From: Sistotremastrum niveocremeum HHB9708
Taxonomy: Eukaryota > Basidiomycota > Agaricomycetes > Sistotremastrales > Sistotremastraceae
Direction of reading: 5' to 3'
Length of the DNA stretch: 64,000 nucleotides
Assembly: GCA_001630475.1 (NCBI GenBank)
Contig: KV419419.1
Location: forward strand, 253,871 to 317,870
Below are positions 47,506 to 59,121 of the stretch, piece by piece; within the stretch, counting starts at the first letter, position 1; each line of letters starts with the position of its first letter. The notes under the pieces are model-generated. The model saw only the letters and a program-made list of their open reading frames with translations, was not told where the DNA came from and did not search any database. The translations under genes and the position numbers were made by a program.

Positions 47506-49607
47506 TTAGCTTCCGGTAGCCGTATACATCAACTTTCGGTCCATTTCGTCCAGTGACCAGCGATACGCCGCGTTAAAGAAACGATGAGTAAGCGCGTCGT
47601 ACTCATCGTGCATCTCACGCGTCGAGAACAGCGCAACAGCCATGTCATCCGCCAGAGCAGGCACTGTCTCATCTATCATCAAGACCTGGACTTCCGAATC
47701 AATCCGGACCGCCACATATCTGAGTTTGCTGTGTGGCATAGTCTGCCGAATCTCAACGATCTTGTGTGCTTGCACCATGAGACCATCGACCTGCCTATCT
47801 GACGGGTTTGGAACATTGTGCCACAGTAGGACCTCCTCCAACTCCGGGCATATATCCCTATCTTTCCCCAATACTTCGGCCATATCCTTGACGATTGGTC
47901 CAGAAAATGACAGGTGCGAAATTCGTGATAGGTGCTGGAGGAGGGATTGTGCCTGCTTCTGGCTGGGAAGCACACCGTGAAATTCGACTTTCGTAACGGC
48001 GGGGAAGAAATTTCCGATATCGACGATCAAGTCTGCTGGCCAGAACGGATGGTCGAGATCTCCACTCCGCGCATTCCGTGATCTGCGTCTGCCGCCCGGT
48101 GTCATGGGAGACCAGAGACACTGTAGAATGTGTCGCTTCCGAAGATTGTCGACTTGTGATGAGTGGTCGATCGTGGCTCTGTACACCTTTTCCTCTCCAG
48201 GGTCCCGCCTGCCACGGATGACCAACCTCTTGGCCTCCTCAGTCCACCTCTTCACAACACTCGGCAAGCGATAAGCTACCCGCCCACCATGCTGAGATCC
48301 AAGTTTGAGGACAAACTCTGTCTCCTCAAGGACAGGAAAGCTGAACCATCTGAATAGAAGATCAAGTAGATCTGATGAAATTGTGGCGATGCAGAACCGT
48401 ATCAATTGACTGCGAATGGCTCCCTGGCTCGGCGCCAGGATCTTCTTAACGTCGTCGTCGAACTCGTGAGAAATATCGATGCCAGAGGCAAGTTCGAAGA
48501 CCCTGAGGTTCTTGCATGTTCGGAGTATTTGTGCTAGTTGCACAAGTTGGAGGGGGGTACCCACGCGAGGAGCAGCTTTGACGTATAAAGTCTCTAGAAA
48601 AGTGTGGGCGTCCGGTGGCAATGCTTGATGAAGGCGAGAGATATCGAAATTTTTGAGGGCAAGGAAAGATATCCGAGAAAATCGTGAGATGAAAGGGATG
48701 GCGTTTCCTCGTGTGTCCTCGTATTGTGGGCGTATCCCAAGCCTGAGGTCTGGCTTAGATGGGAGTTTTTGCAGGAGAGTGTCCAACTCGTTGAGATGTG
48801 TTTCCCATAGTTCCAGAGAGAGGACACGCATTCCGGGAGCGGCATTCAATTCCCTGTCAAAGAAGGTGCCAGGCCTCCGTCTCTGTTCTACGTCCACGGG
48901 CTCTTCGACGACGTTCCGGCTAACGGAGTCCACGGGAGTCTCTTCTCGAAGCCTAGAATACGCCTCTTTAAGCTCCCGCGGCCATCCCATGTCCACGTGG
49001 GTCCAGTTGCTTGGTAAACCAAGATGTACAAGGCAAGAGGGCCAGGATCTAATGCACGTTTAGATCGGATTGTTAGATCTTCGGAAGGATACTTACGTTA
49101 GCAACATATGCCATGCGTAGAAGCCGCCTTTGAAAAAGGCTTTCTTTATATCGAAGGTAACTTGACCGAGTTCCATCGGCGAGAGCCCGTCGGGCCTGCC
49201 ACCTGGAGCATAATCGTAATTAAGGCAGATTGCCTCCGCCAGCCGAGGTGCTGTCCGCTCCCACCAGTGTTGGACGTTTTCGTTTGGACCTGAAACAGAC
49301 AGGTGAGCTCTATAAATCTGCAAATAATTGCTAATGGCCACACACGTCGCTGGATATCTATTGCCAATTGGAAATAGGATGCCCAGTCATGTGCTCGTGC
49401 TACCCCTCCAGTCCTTCCTTTGGCCATAGCTCCCGCGCGATGCATTGCGATGAGAAAAGGAGCTATCAACTCCAGTGCTCTCTCTGAGGAATCTTGCTCT
49501 TCAGGACTCATTAGACTGAGGTCCGAGAGGTCGGATGCGTTGTTTTCATCATCATTAGGAGCTTCTCCTATGGCGGCCTCCAGGACAGGGTTGAGATTGG
49601 CGGCCAT
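47506..49607 (-). CDS. unknown protein, paralog 2 of an inverted pair
   Basis: Three minus-strand exons (49607-49346, 49289-49097, 49048-47506) give 665 residues. It aligns along its length with the gene at 33882-36111: LELIAPFLIAMHRAGAMAKG, ENVQHWWERT, WHMLLTSWPSCL, WTHVDMGW, LRLGIRPQYED, FSRISFLALKNFD, KRHILQCLW, and the end THRFFNAAYRWSLDEMDRK. Intron 1 is phase 1 and intron 2 is phase 2 in both genes, at matching places. Identity by eye is about one third, so the duplication is old, yet both frames are intact, which argues that both are kept by selection. MAANLN at 49607 is preferred over an ATG four codons upstream because it matches the start of paralog 1. No function known. Confidence 0.75.
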
Positions 49608-50596
49608 GACGGGGTGCAATGAAGCACTTCACGGGCTTCACGTCGACTCGTCAAGACACGGATGGAAAGAGTACCTTTCAAGTCGACGTGCGGCGTGCGC
49701 TTATGATTACGTAACGTTCGAAGAGTATCTGGGTATCGGGATAATAAGAGGATATACGCGCTAACAGTGCTTGGCAAAGTTGTGGATGTGAGATGTAATG
49801 CAGAATGTAAAACAAGACTAATAGGTCGCTAAATGAACCTAACAGATGTCGAAATTCTGCATCATATCATTTCAAATGTGATAGTGACAAACCCAAAGTT
49901 CACGAGTGGTCGCGGTGTACTTCACCCGTGCTTTGATCTCGCTGCAGACTTTCCCTCACAATTGAACAATGTATGTTTATCAAGGCCATACTATATTCCA
50001 AAGTCTTACGCCCTAGCCGAGTGGCAAGCGAATTGCCGAAATTATCGCGCATTCGGAAGCAAAAGGACCAACGCTTGATGTATTCTTCCTGAGTTCTCCG
50101 CCAAGTCAGGTCTCCTGATGTTGGGACCTAAACGCAGCATTCGGCCGGTATGAGGTACGACATTCTCACACCAGCGCTCACGACTTGCGCCGTTTTCTAC
50201 ATTGTATTTATCTTTGGAAGAACATGTAGAAGAAAAAAGTCCAAATCGTCGAATGATACAAAACATCGGTTGGGCTGCCCGTGATTGTCCGAAATAGGGA
50301 TACAGTTCTAGAACACATGGAATGAAGCCCGATAACTGAGAAAAGCGTGTTCCTCCACAAAGGTCCGAATCCGAGAAAGAAGAGAAACGAAATGTTCTTG
50401 TACCAAAAGTCCCAAACCAAAAAACCTCATGCAATGCCAAGAGAAGAAAGAAAGTCACGAAGACGGTCGAATTTTGGAACAGCGGCTATGAGAAAGCAGC
50501 AAAAGAAGCCTCAAACTCCGGGTCGATGACAAGCCTGTCGGAGGGAAGAGATGGATGACCGTGTCGTAGAGATTGCATATCCGCCAAAGATACAGA
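49608..50596. other. intergenic region, no supported gene
   Basis: Minus frames at 49568-49777 and 50042-50458 have no domain. The right end includes the 3' flank of the F-box gene. Confidence 0.4.
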
Positions 50597-51683
50597 CTAG
50601 TATGGAGCAGTGCCGTCTGCATCGTTTCTCTTCGTAGCCAAGATCTTGCATTCGATGACCCTAAACTCCCAATCCTCAGGCCCTCGAGGCAACATCTCTG
50701 ACAAGGCCTTCTCTTTGCTTCCATCCGTATCCGCATTTGCGTCAGTCGGCGGGCGGGATTTGACGATTGTGAGAGACGTCATCTTTGGAAGCCGGAGAGC
50801 TCGAAGGAGAATTCTGAGGGCATCTAGCTCGACGTCAATGAGGACCAGGGTGTGCAGCTCCTTGAGCTCGGCAGCATCAGCCTCGATCTCCTCAGCCGGA
50901 ATCAAGTTTGCGCAAAGGCCTTTCAGAGTAAGCTCATTTAATGCCGGAAATCCCTCTAGTCTCTTGATCAAGGAGACTTGTGCTCGAAATTCGCGTCTGA
51001 CTACCGCAGGGACAAATTCGAGGTGTATGGTATGAATACTGCAGGGAACTTTGAGGCTGAGTTTGATCAGAGCATGTAGGTGCAGGAGGGCGGACGAGCG
51101 GGAAGCCTGGGTGTGCGATGTAGCTAACTCAGCCGCGAATGTGGGCACGAACGTGAGTTCGGTGAGCGGCAACTGGGTTTTCGCCTTAGTAACTATTTCA
51201 AGGAGGGATGGGGTGGAGGAAGAGGTTAACAACCAGACGGGGGATAGGATTAGGCTGCGAGCCGAGGAAACGGCTTTGAGACAAACTTCGAAGGGGCTGT
51301 CGAGTGTTGGAATCTCTTTGACCAAGGAGAGCCGGTCAAGAGGGCGCGACATAGACACGTCTAATAGTTTGCCTCGAGTTCGTTCCAAGACAGCGTTCTG
51401 GTACATCAAAGAGAGGCCTATGTCGATTGATGTCCATAAGTTGGGCTTTGAAATGACTACTGCGCGCCAATGCCTGCATCTATATCGTGAAAAGGACACT
51501 ATCAGAGCTGCAACCGGGATGAACGTGGTAAGGATCTTACACCCAAGTGATTGTCAGCCAGTCACGTAATTCAGAGGGTGAGGTTGGGAGTAGTTGGATA
51601 AATATCATGACCAGGACCTCGACCGGAACCCGTGCGAGAGCGCAGCTCTGAAAGATGGACGCGATTCGATAAGGGTGAAGCAT
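50597..51683 (-). CDS. F-box protein of the fungal CRxWR type
   Basis: Two minus-strand exons, 51683-51541 and 51479-50597, give 341 residues. The F-box is VPVEVLVMIFIQLLP, then after the intron VCRHWRAVVISKPNLWTSID. The remainder shows Leu-rich strand units (LLHLHALIKLSLKVP, ALNELTLKGLC, ELHTLVLIDVELDALRI, KMTSLTIVKSRPP) as in F-box/LRR-type proteins that select substrates for SCF ubiquitin ligases. The intron splits a Val codon GT|A right before CRHWR, identical in place and phase to the F-box gene at 31931-32983. It ends in GTAPY without an obvious truncation. The target protein is unknown. Confidence 0.75.
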
Positions 51684-52246
51684 GTTGGATATAAGGTATT
51701 GTAGTATCTCCTTGGATGAATGAAACGGCAGAAGATAATATCGGTTCTGATGTCGATGCGTCGGTTGGCGTACAAGTTGGTTTTGTGAGAGGGGTAAGGT
51801 CGGCTTTTCGGAATTCCCGCTCCTAGAACCTACGGGACCTGTACTCCGCAGTCCAAGAGCAATAGAGCAGCATCGTTCACGGACAAGTTTGAAGCATGCG
51901 GCGGAAAACAAACTACATAGCACTCTACTTGCACAACTAACAAGAAATCGTCCTGAGTCATCACAAAATGCGTCAGAAAACCACTATGGAAACCACAGTT
52001 TGGTCAAAAGTCTGGCTAGCGCTCGGACGTGAAAGCCACCTTGCGTTTTGCACTACTTGTTGGGAGTAGTTAGTCACTTGTGAAACACATGAGCTCAAAT
52101 AGATATGTACTTACCATGAAAACACAACCAAGGTAAGAACTCAGTGCGTACGGATCTATGCACTTCACGGTGTTCGGAAGATCTTCAGCCAACGAGCAAA
52201 GGGTACACGCTGTTGGACGACCTAGAATCAAATGAGAATTTTCCAT
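51684..52246. other. intergenic region upstream of the F-box gene
   Basis: No supported gene. It contains the promoter of the minus-strand F-box gene. The right part abuts the truncated foldback copy D. Confidence 0.4.
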
Positions 52247-53498
52247 GTGGTGGCTGAGACCGATGTGGTTGATACTGTAGCGACTCTGCGCTACCGAAGA
52301 AAAGCTCAAGAACATTCGAATGCAAAGTTTCCGGCTATAAAGGTTGACAGAATATTCAATTTGTTGCTTAGACGAAGCAGAGCCCTTTGGAAACGACAAC
52401 AAGGAGGACGAGATGCTGCACCAGACGACGAGACCATGCTGAGTAGGGCTCGGACATTTACTCAAGGGTAATTTACTCTTGAGTAATTGACAGGTAAATT
52501 ACTGGTAAATTACCTGTAAATTACCGGGAAGGTCTCGAGAGGGTGTAAATATCTGTCAATATCTTCAATTCTTTCACAACGCCGTAGAGCGATGGGCAAA
52601 GAATCCTGCAGAGTCGGCCAGGAAGCCACGACTCGGCAAGAGGAAATTGTCGGAGAAGATGCTGTTAACTCCGTCATTGCCTTTTTCGGTCGTCGAGCAA
52701 CTCCGAAATCAACGCCGAAGTGCCCGAAACTCCGATCGACAACGTTTGAAATCAGATGAGAGCCAACGATCCAACTTAACCTGAGCACAGTGAAGCATAG
52801 AGGAGGTCGTGATAGGTGTATTCAAGCCCATTATATACCAGGCATCGGCACCTGGGCTTGACACTGGGTTATAGGTAATATACACAGTAATTTACCGGTA
52901 AATTACACAGTTATTTACTCAAAAATCGCCTGGAGCGCCGGGGCTACGCCCCGGACCCCTTACAGTAAATTACTGGTAAATTACCATGTAAATATCCCCT
53001 CCAGCGTCACCTGTAATTAACTTGCGGTCAATATCTCGTCGGAGGTAAATGTCCGAACCCTAATGCTGAGCGCTCAAAATTCAAACTCAGACGCTAGTCT
53101 GCTCTAGTCTGCTCTAGTGCGCTTTATCGTCGTCAACGCTGGTTGAGTCGACCGTAATTGTCTACAATCCTTTCATTATTCTTGTAATGGCGACGCCTAT
53201 TTCTGGCAACTTCTGATGCAGAGCACTGTAACTTGAATTCAATCCACGCTCGAACTCCGAATGAACGTCTCAAAAAAAACGGCGCGCTATCGGAACTCGT
53301 TCTCCATCCTCTCCCTCTTCCTCTACGGTCAAAGCTCCTCTGGACACTGACCTCTTGTAATGCCACCCTCGCCCGCGGACCTGGTAATTGAATGGGCGCG
53401 ACTGTTTTAAAACACGGCAACAGGTTTACTGTTGTGGACGGGCTCCCCGCGTCCCCCACTACGCGGCGAGGGTCGTGCTGTTTCGAATTATGATAAGG
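52247..53498 (-). mobile_element. foldback MITE, copy D (left-truncated, split by a hAT MITE)
   Basis: The sequence enters the family in its centre (GTGGCTGAGACCGATGTGG) and ends with a full terminal repeat (TTTCGAATTATGATAAGG, followed by TA). The outer left 330 bp or so are missing. The orientation matches copy B. The element is interrupted by a 619-bp hAT-type insertion (52444-53062). The two remaining parts total about 625 bp. Confidence 0.85.
52444..53062. mobile_element. hAT-type MITE nested in foldback copy D, 8-bp target duplication ATGCTGAG
   Basis: The 619-bp element has ends TAGGGCTCGGACATTTAC and the complement of TAGGGTTCGGACATTTAC. It is flanked by the perfect 8-bp direct repeat ATGCTGAG (52436-52443 and 53063-53070). 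The same site in copies A, B and C is uninterrupted, which confirms the insertion. Both ends carry many GTAATTTAC / GTAAATTAC motifs (52468-52530 and 52870-52995), likely subterminal transposase sites. No transposase frame. It belongs to a different subfamily from the hAT MITE at 37812-38598. Confidence 0.93.
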
Positions 53499-55159
53499 TA
53501 TGCTCAAGATTGTGACGGGGAGCGCTCTCAGCGGTCTTTGCTTCGAATGACCGGTACGTTCGTTCGTCTCTCAGGACGTGCCCATGGCTGACGAGGTTGC
53601 GTTCGCATTTCGCAAGCCTACGAGCCCCCAGCAAGTGGCTCTTGCAACATCGTCTGATTCCAACTAAACGAGTCGGATGTAAATCTTACATGTCCATAGC
53701 CTCGCTGCCGTGGACCTTGTAGTTCAGCATCCAACATCTTCCTGACGGGCTTCGAAACGGCCCTGATACAGAGGGTTGCCATAGACGCTTGTGCGTACAT
53801 CATTAGTTTCACTTCACTTTGATCAAATTGATTCTCTTTACAGGATCAGTGCACGAAAAACATGTAGCTGAACTGTGATGGTGCAGAAGACGGAGTGCAG
53901 TGAGTTGTTGGAGCATCGAGCGTGGAGAGAGAGAGAGGCTTGCAGTAAACGATGATCGATGATCAGGAGTAACGGAAGAAATTGTAGCACGAGATAACTG
54001 TATCGCATACAAGGCTGCAACGAAAGGAAAGATTTGGAAATCATTCGCATCAGAGACGCTTGAGTGAAGTCGCGGACTATAAAGCAGAACAAGTCGAACA
54101 TACATAATGTATCATTAAGCCCAGTTTGAGACGATGTCCAGGCTGGTGACTGCAGAACGATATCTTGACGCGTTTTTCGGTGCTTGAATGTCACTGTTGA
54201 GCACAATGAGCATATCGAGCTCTGACACCAAATTAGGAGAATTTTGACCGAAGAGGTAGCTTTGATATCGAGGTCGCAGCTTCATCGACGAAAGTATTGC
54301 ACGAGCAAACCGTGGCAGCCATAGAATGAGAAGTACGTAATGGAAGACTGCACAGAGAATGCAGCTTTGCCGAAAACTTCCAGGTGAAAGATGGGAGAAT
54401 CGAGAATCGAGACGCCGTTTGAGGACGCAGTCAAATCTGAGACAGCACTTATTTTATCCGGCAGGTCATGCACGTCTTCTCCAGGAGAGATTAAGACAGA
54501 AGTCGCCGCTGTTTCGCATGTAGGTTCCTTGAATGAACAGTTGGCAAGACTTCGATTGCGTTGGTCGCGGACGACGATCGTCGTAGGCTTTCCAAGTCTC
54601 TGTCGAACTCAGTGAAATGATTCGAGTCATAATCCAAACCGCCGTCAGCCCCTGAAGGGACGTAAGAGCTCTGCGACGTTGGTTACTCCGAACTTTCTAC
54701 GCAACGCGGGCAAGACTTGCAGAACCTGACGGAACCTCAAGGAAGGAGTTTGTGACCGACGAGATGTGAGGGGTATAGTCACAGCATCTATACACAATGA
54801 TCAGTATCCGGCTTGATAGCGGTTGTGATGACCACGATGGCGGTCACAAGGGACGACTTACTACGCAGGTACACTAAGCTTCATCTTTGACTCTTTCAGC
54901 TGGAGAGAATCAATAGATGGAAGGGTGATGGGCGATCATGGAGAAGCGCAGAAGACTTTGCTTATTCGACCTCAGCCCAGGGAACTGCACAAGGGTCAAT
55001 GTCAGGCCTAATGATTTCACGAAGCGCAGGCGCTCACCTGTTTACATCAAGACTTATTTTCGAGGCTGCACGCCTCATGCCGAAAGACGCGGCTCGGAAA
55101 GACGAGAAGACCGGCCAGCCTTGTTCCTTCGCGCCGATCAGACACAATTTTGAATAAGT
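53499..55159. other. no supported gene
   Basis: Short frames only (for example plus 54391-54615 and minus 53838-54206), without domains. Some may be remnants of accessory genes. Confidence 0.35.
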
Positions 55160-55800
55160 GAGGTCCTGGAGGTGGGATGTGGCGTGGAAATCTTGAGCAC
55201 ATCGAGGAAGACTGAACTGATAAGTGAATGCCCAAAAAGGATGAGCGGTGAGACCGCCAGAAACGGCCGATCCGTTCAGGGAGCATACAATTCGGTACTA
55301 GAGATGCTCTCCAATGATCGTCAGCTGAAAAATCAATCGAGTTCCATACAAAAGCATACCAAGGCTGGACGGCATCAATGTGCCATGGACTCCAAGCTCC
55401 AATGGTAAGGCTGACTTCCCGATGAGTGATTTTGGCCGCATGACTGAATCTCGTATGGTTGCAATTCATTTTCCTTTCGGACGAATCAAGATGATCTCGG
55501 ACATGAATATGTGAGCAGACAGAGCATCCGAGAGTCTTTTCTCGGAGATATTGACTAGAACCGTCACGAAGCAGCTCATTCTATTGTCGTCAGAGTGGCT
55601 CGCCAGCTCAAACGTAGGTTATCACGCACCATACATCACTTGGCTTACGGGCTTATCGACCTCAGAGAAATCCTTCCATAAAGTCCTTAATCGAGTCCTG
55701 AGAGTTCAAGGCAGAATGCAGTCAAGCGTGCCACAGTCCGATAACATCATCTAAAACAATCCAAAAAGTCAAATATTTGCGAGAAATTAAAATTAAAAAC
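55160..55800 (+). repeat. diverged low-copy repeat, copy 3
   Basis: It aligns in parts with both 36840-37700 (same orientation) and 43860-44055 (inverted). This copy joins the two halves seen separately elsewhere, so it may be closest to full length. A minus frame at 55047-55469 (140 codons) overlaps it but is not conserved in the other copies. Confidence 0.5.
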
Positions 55801-56109
55801 GCCTACAATGAAGCGAAACAGAGAATCTTTAGAAGTAGCCAAGATCGTCATTAGCCAGAAGGAGAAAGGGACTGGAAAAGTTTGCAGGTAGTGAGCTCGT
55901 CGTGATCGATGTTCAGACTGCCTTTCGGCGCTAAATGTTGCTCTCGTTCTCGTTCATCCTCATCGTTTGCAATTCGACTCATGGACCTGGACGGCTATAC
56001 CTTCATAATGGAATATTGGAGGACCCGTATCTGCAAGATGATCGAGATCAAGAACGCCATTCTTAGGCCGACAATTCAGAATAAGAGTGTCAAGAAATCG
56101 CCTCGATAA

Positions 56110-56583
56110 TATCGTGCTCAGGAGAAGGTTCATCTCTAATCCGTGACTCTCTGCCAGACTCAGGACTACCTTCGAAATCTCTAGTACGTGTACTAAGACG
56201 CCTGTTGCAACGATTGTCGCTCAGCTTGCGCCAGTAAATGATCCTAAGCCGTCGAGAACGTCTGCAGACGTCATGCCACTTCCCATAGAGACGGCGTCAG
56301 GCTACCTAGCAGTCTATAACAATGCCATGCCTCCTAGACCTCCGTAAGTCACATGTGCCCTCATTTCTACTCTCGGGCTGATAACCGTTGCAGATTTTAT
56401 CAGACACATGGCATTTTTTCCGCAGTTCACTCGACGATCTCAGAGGACCTGTTTATTCCATTCTTCTCAGACGTTCTCCGATTACGGGCTCTATTTCGTC
56501 GATCGTATCGCTTCCTGACCTTCGTTGCTCTTCTGACGTCTGGGGGCCGCTCTCCTTGGCAGTCAAACCTACATGTACCTTAA
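56110..56583 (+). other. possible spliced gene fragment
   Basis: Three open pieces can be linked in phase by normal signals. About 56111-56189 is followed by a GTACGT donor and a CTCAG acceptor at 56230. Then 56231-56350 (APVNDPKPSRTSADVMPLPI, YLAVYNNAMPPRPP) is followed by a GTAAGT donor and a TTGCAG acceptor. Then comes an exon with FYQTHGIFSAVHSTISEDLF, ending at 56583. No domain, no clear start. The first intron would be only 41 nt. It may be part of an accessory gene or a relic. Confidence 0.3.
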
Positions 56584-58286
56584 TCAGGTGTCTCAAACGT
56601 GATATAAAGAAGCGGGTCTTTCGCCTTACTCCCATCGACAGCAATGCTCTGATGCAGGCAATGCGCTATGAATCTGTGTTGACATCGAACTCCATCGCTC
56701 CATGAGATCATGCTTGAATCTAGTTCTTCCAATTGCCCTAGGTTAACACCACCGGCCAGCCAGACTTTCTATTTGGCTGCAAATTTCCTTGAGGTAGCGA
56801 GATAAGTTCCTTCATGATTGGTTTCTGATACGTTTCGCTATCAGATCATGCTCCGCGACCTGAACTTGCTGCTCAATTGAGCTGATCAAAAATCTACTCG
56901 GAGTGAGTGTAGGATAAGCTGGGCAGTGCATCTGCAGGGTCGCCGACCGGCTCTCGTGCGTCACTCTTCCACTTTCAAAGCTTGAGTATCATCGTGACTT
57001 AAAGTTCTGAATAGGACCGCAGATTTGAGTTTCTGTCACGCCGAACCGAAGCAAAAATTTGACCAAACTTATCACTCGATAACGCTTTCTCAAATTCGAG
57101 GTAGCCTCAAACAGTTTCAAATAACGTTGGTCAGACCCACACCGTCATTTGTGAAATGATAAAGGGGGGGATCACTTTGAGCGCACATCTGTTCTACCCA
57201 TGTCATCGTCCCTCTGAGTGTGGTAAGCCTCTCCTCGAACTGTCTTGGCTCTCACGCTGATATGATATCAGTTGAGATTAACGTAATTGACAGTGCTTCC
57301 GTATTGTGTCTCCTGGCCTTTTGAAGTATCCTCCGCTTTATGTTCTGCATCCTCGTCAACACCTCTTGGACTGCTCGAAAGCCTGCTCTGTCGACACACC
57401 GTTCGGATGCAACACGATGGGCCGCAACTGCGTCACGGCTCAGCCCTCGCCGTCCCGAAGTTTGCGCTTACATGTGCGGCGCCGATATGCTCGGCGAGTT
57501 GATGGCACTCATCCGTTGTCCGCCGTGGAAAACTAGGCTCGTACGCCAGTCCCTCTGCCTCGCTCCGGCGGAATGGTCTGTAAGTTCGACTACCAGAAGT
57601 GCTCGGCGGCGGCTCATCACTCGAATGAAGCGAAGCACTCCGGAGCTCGACTCTCTTGACATGCCGAGTCAGCATCGTCAACACTCACCAGCTCACTCGG
57701 CTCTCCGGATCAAGCAAACAGATTGGGATGAAAATCGGACCCAGGCAGAATGGCCCGATGAAGACCGCGACTCGCTCTTCCACGTTCAGTCAACAACCAT
57801 GATGAGGACAGCGCGTCCTCTGACTCTTCGTTTTGTGTCCTTCCAGTTTTGACGCCGGTGGAGCCATCGAATCTGGGGGCTTCATCCAAAGTCCACCTGG
57901 ACTCGGCTTCTGTCTGCTCATACTAAAGAATCAAGTTTTCCGTTGATCATCCCATGCTTTTCGAGTTCACCGCTTTCTGCTCCGGACGGCTTAATTTTGG
58001 TGTTGGGCTCCTATTCCTTGGCAGCAACTTGTCTATCACACTTTTCAGAGTACTTTTAACATATGATCTCGGAGCTTTCTATGCATTCTCCAGTCGCAAG
58101 AACTTCTCATTTCTAATACCTGCAACACATATATATTCGAACGACTATTAGAGTATGGAAGCGCGCTGCTAGCGGACCATAATGGCTCCACAAATATATA
58201 TATACTCACGCATCATCGGTGCAACTCAACGCTAAATCAGCGCATTCTATGGCCGCGCTGCTGGGTCAACTGCTAGTGTTCGCCCT
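56584..58286. other. no supported gene
   Basis: Three overlapping plus frames at 57287-57852 (up to 170 codons) compete with each other and with minus frames. None shows a domain, and the composition is Arg/Ser/Thr-rich. An AT microsatellite is at 58192-58203. Confidence 0.35.
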
Positions 58287-58946
58287 GTTGCACAGGCTGA
58301 TGCTTGATGTCGGACAGGACGGTGTCTAACGCTATCGAAGTCAGTAAACGGATAAGGCGGCCGCAATATAATAAAGGTACTCATCTTATGACCAAGAGGG
58401 ATGAAAACAGTGAGTAGAGGATGAAACGGGATACAAACAGGAGCGCACCGATAGAAATTTGGACGAAGCAAGAAGATCAAGCGAGCACGCTGTCAATGGG
58501 GGTCAATGGCGGCAGCGACGACGAACAAGAACAGACTTACATGCAGACCATTTGCGGGCATTGGATGAACGAGACCCTTACCTTCCAGACTTCAGCGCAA
58601 TTCCACACATTTCTGGCTACTGCTCCTCGGCCCATCCACAACACTACCGTGTTGCTGAGTTGGTATAACGGGGGAGCAGGACCGGCAACACTCATAGGAT
58701 ACCCGATCGGGTCCAGTATGAGTGAAGTGGGCGATACCAGTTTTGCGAGGAAGAGGCTGGCACAAGAGACCGATGCTGGGGAATCAGTCGTAGTGGTGGA
58801 AGGGGGAAGAGAGTGCTGAGAGAGTTTCCGGAAGCCGAAAGATACTCGCAGAGAGTTCTAGCGGAGTCTTAGGCGCAGTTTCAAAGATGAAAATATATTG
58901 TCGATATCATGAGATAAGAAATTTTGAAGAGGATATTACTTGACAG
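58287..58946 (+). repeat. left arm of an inverted duplication
   Basis: This 660-bp arm is the inverted copy of 59122-59776. They are separated by about 175 bp of unrelated sequence. The highest similarity is from about 58500 to 58925, where only scattered differences are seen. The outer 200 bp are more diverged and contain small insertions or deletions. Confidence 0.85.
58421..58819 (+). pseudogene. small reading frame of unknown family, left-arm copy
   Basis: A 132-codon frame with CGHWMNETLTFQTSAQFHTF, LATAPRPIHNTTVLLSWYNG and ATLIGYPIGSSMSEVGDTSF. The core is nearly the same as in the right arm (about four differences in 56 residues), which argues for a recent common source under protein constraint. 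Upstream, an ATG (MSDRTVSNAIE near 58317) sits at the same place as MSDKTVSNVTI in the right arm, followed by a GTCAG donor-like site. In this copy the 5' part does not connect cleanly. I do not recognise the family. It may be a live gene with a different start, or a broken copy. Confidence 0.4.
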
Positions 58947-59121
58947 TACTAGTATTTCCAGCTGAGGGGACCTTGAAACCGCCAGCTCGGAAGCAGAGTC
59001 GGCTAGCGAAGAAGCGGCTTGTCGGAGTTGAAATTTATGGTAACCGACACTCGGTAGCAAGGCACATCGGCTCTCCTTCATCCGAGTCATCGGCTACCGA
59101 AATGCTGTCTCAAGTCGCACT

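Noticed and set aside
55047-55469. 140-codon minus frame
   Set aside because: It lies in the diverged repeat, and the frame is not kept in the other copies.
57287-57852. Overlapping plus frames up to 170 codons
   Set aside because: Three frames compete over the same DNA, none has a domain, and composition is Arg/Ser-biased.
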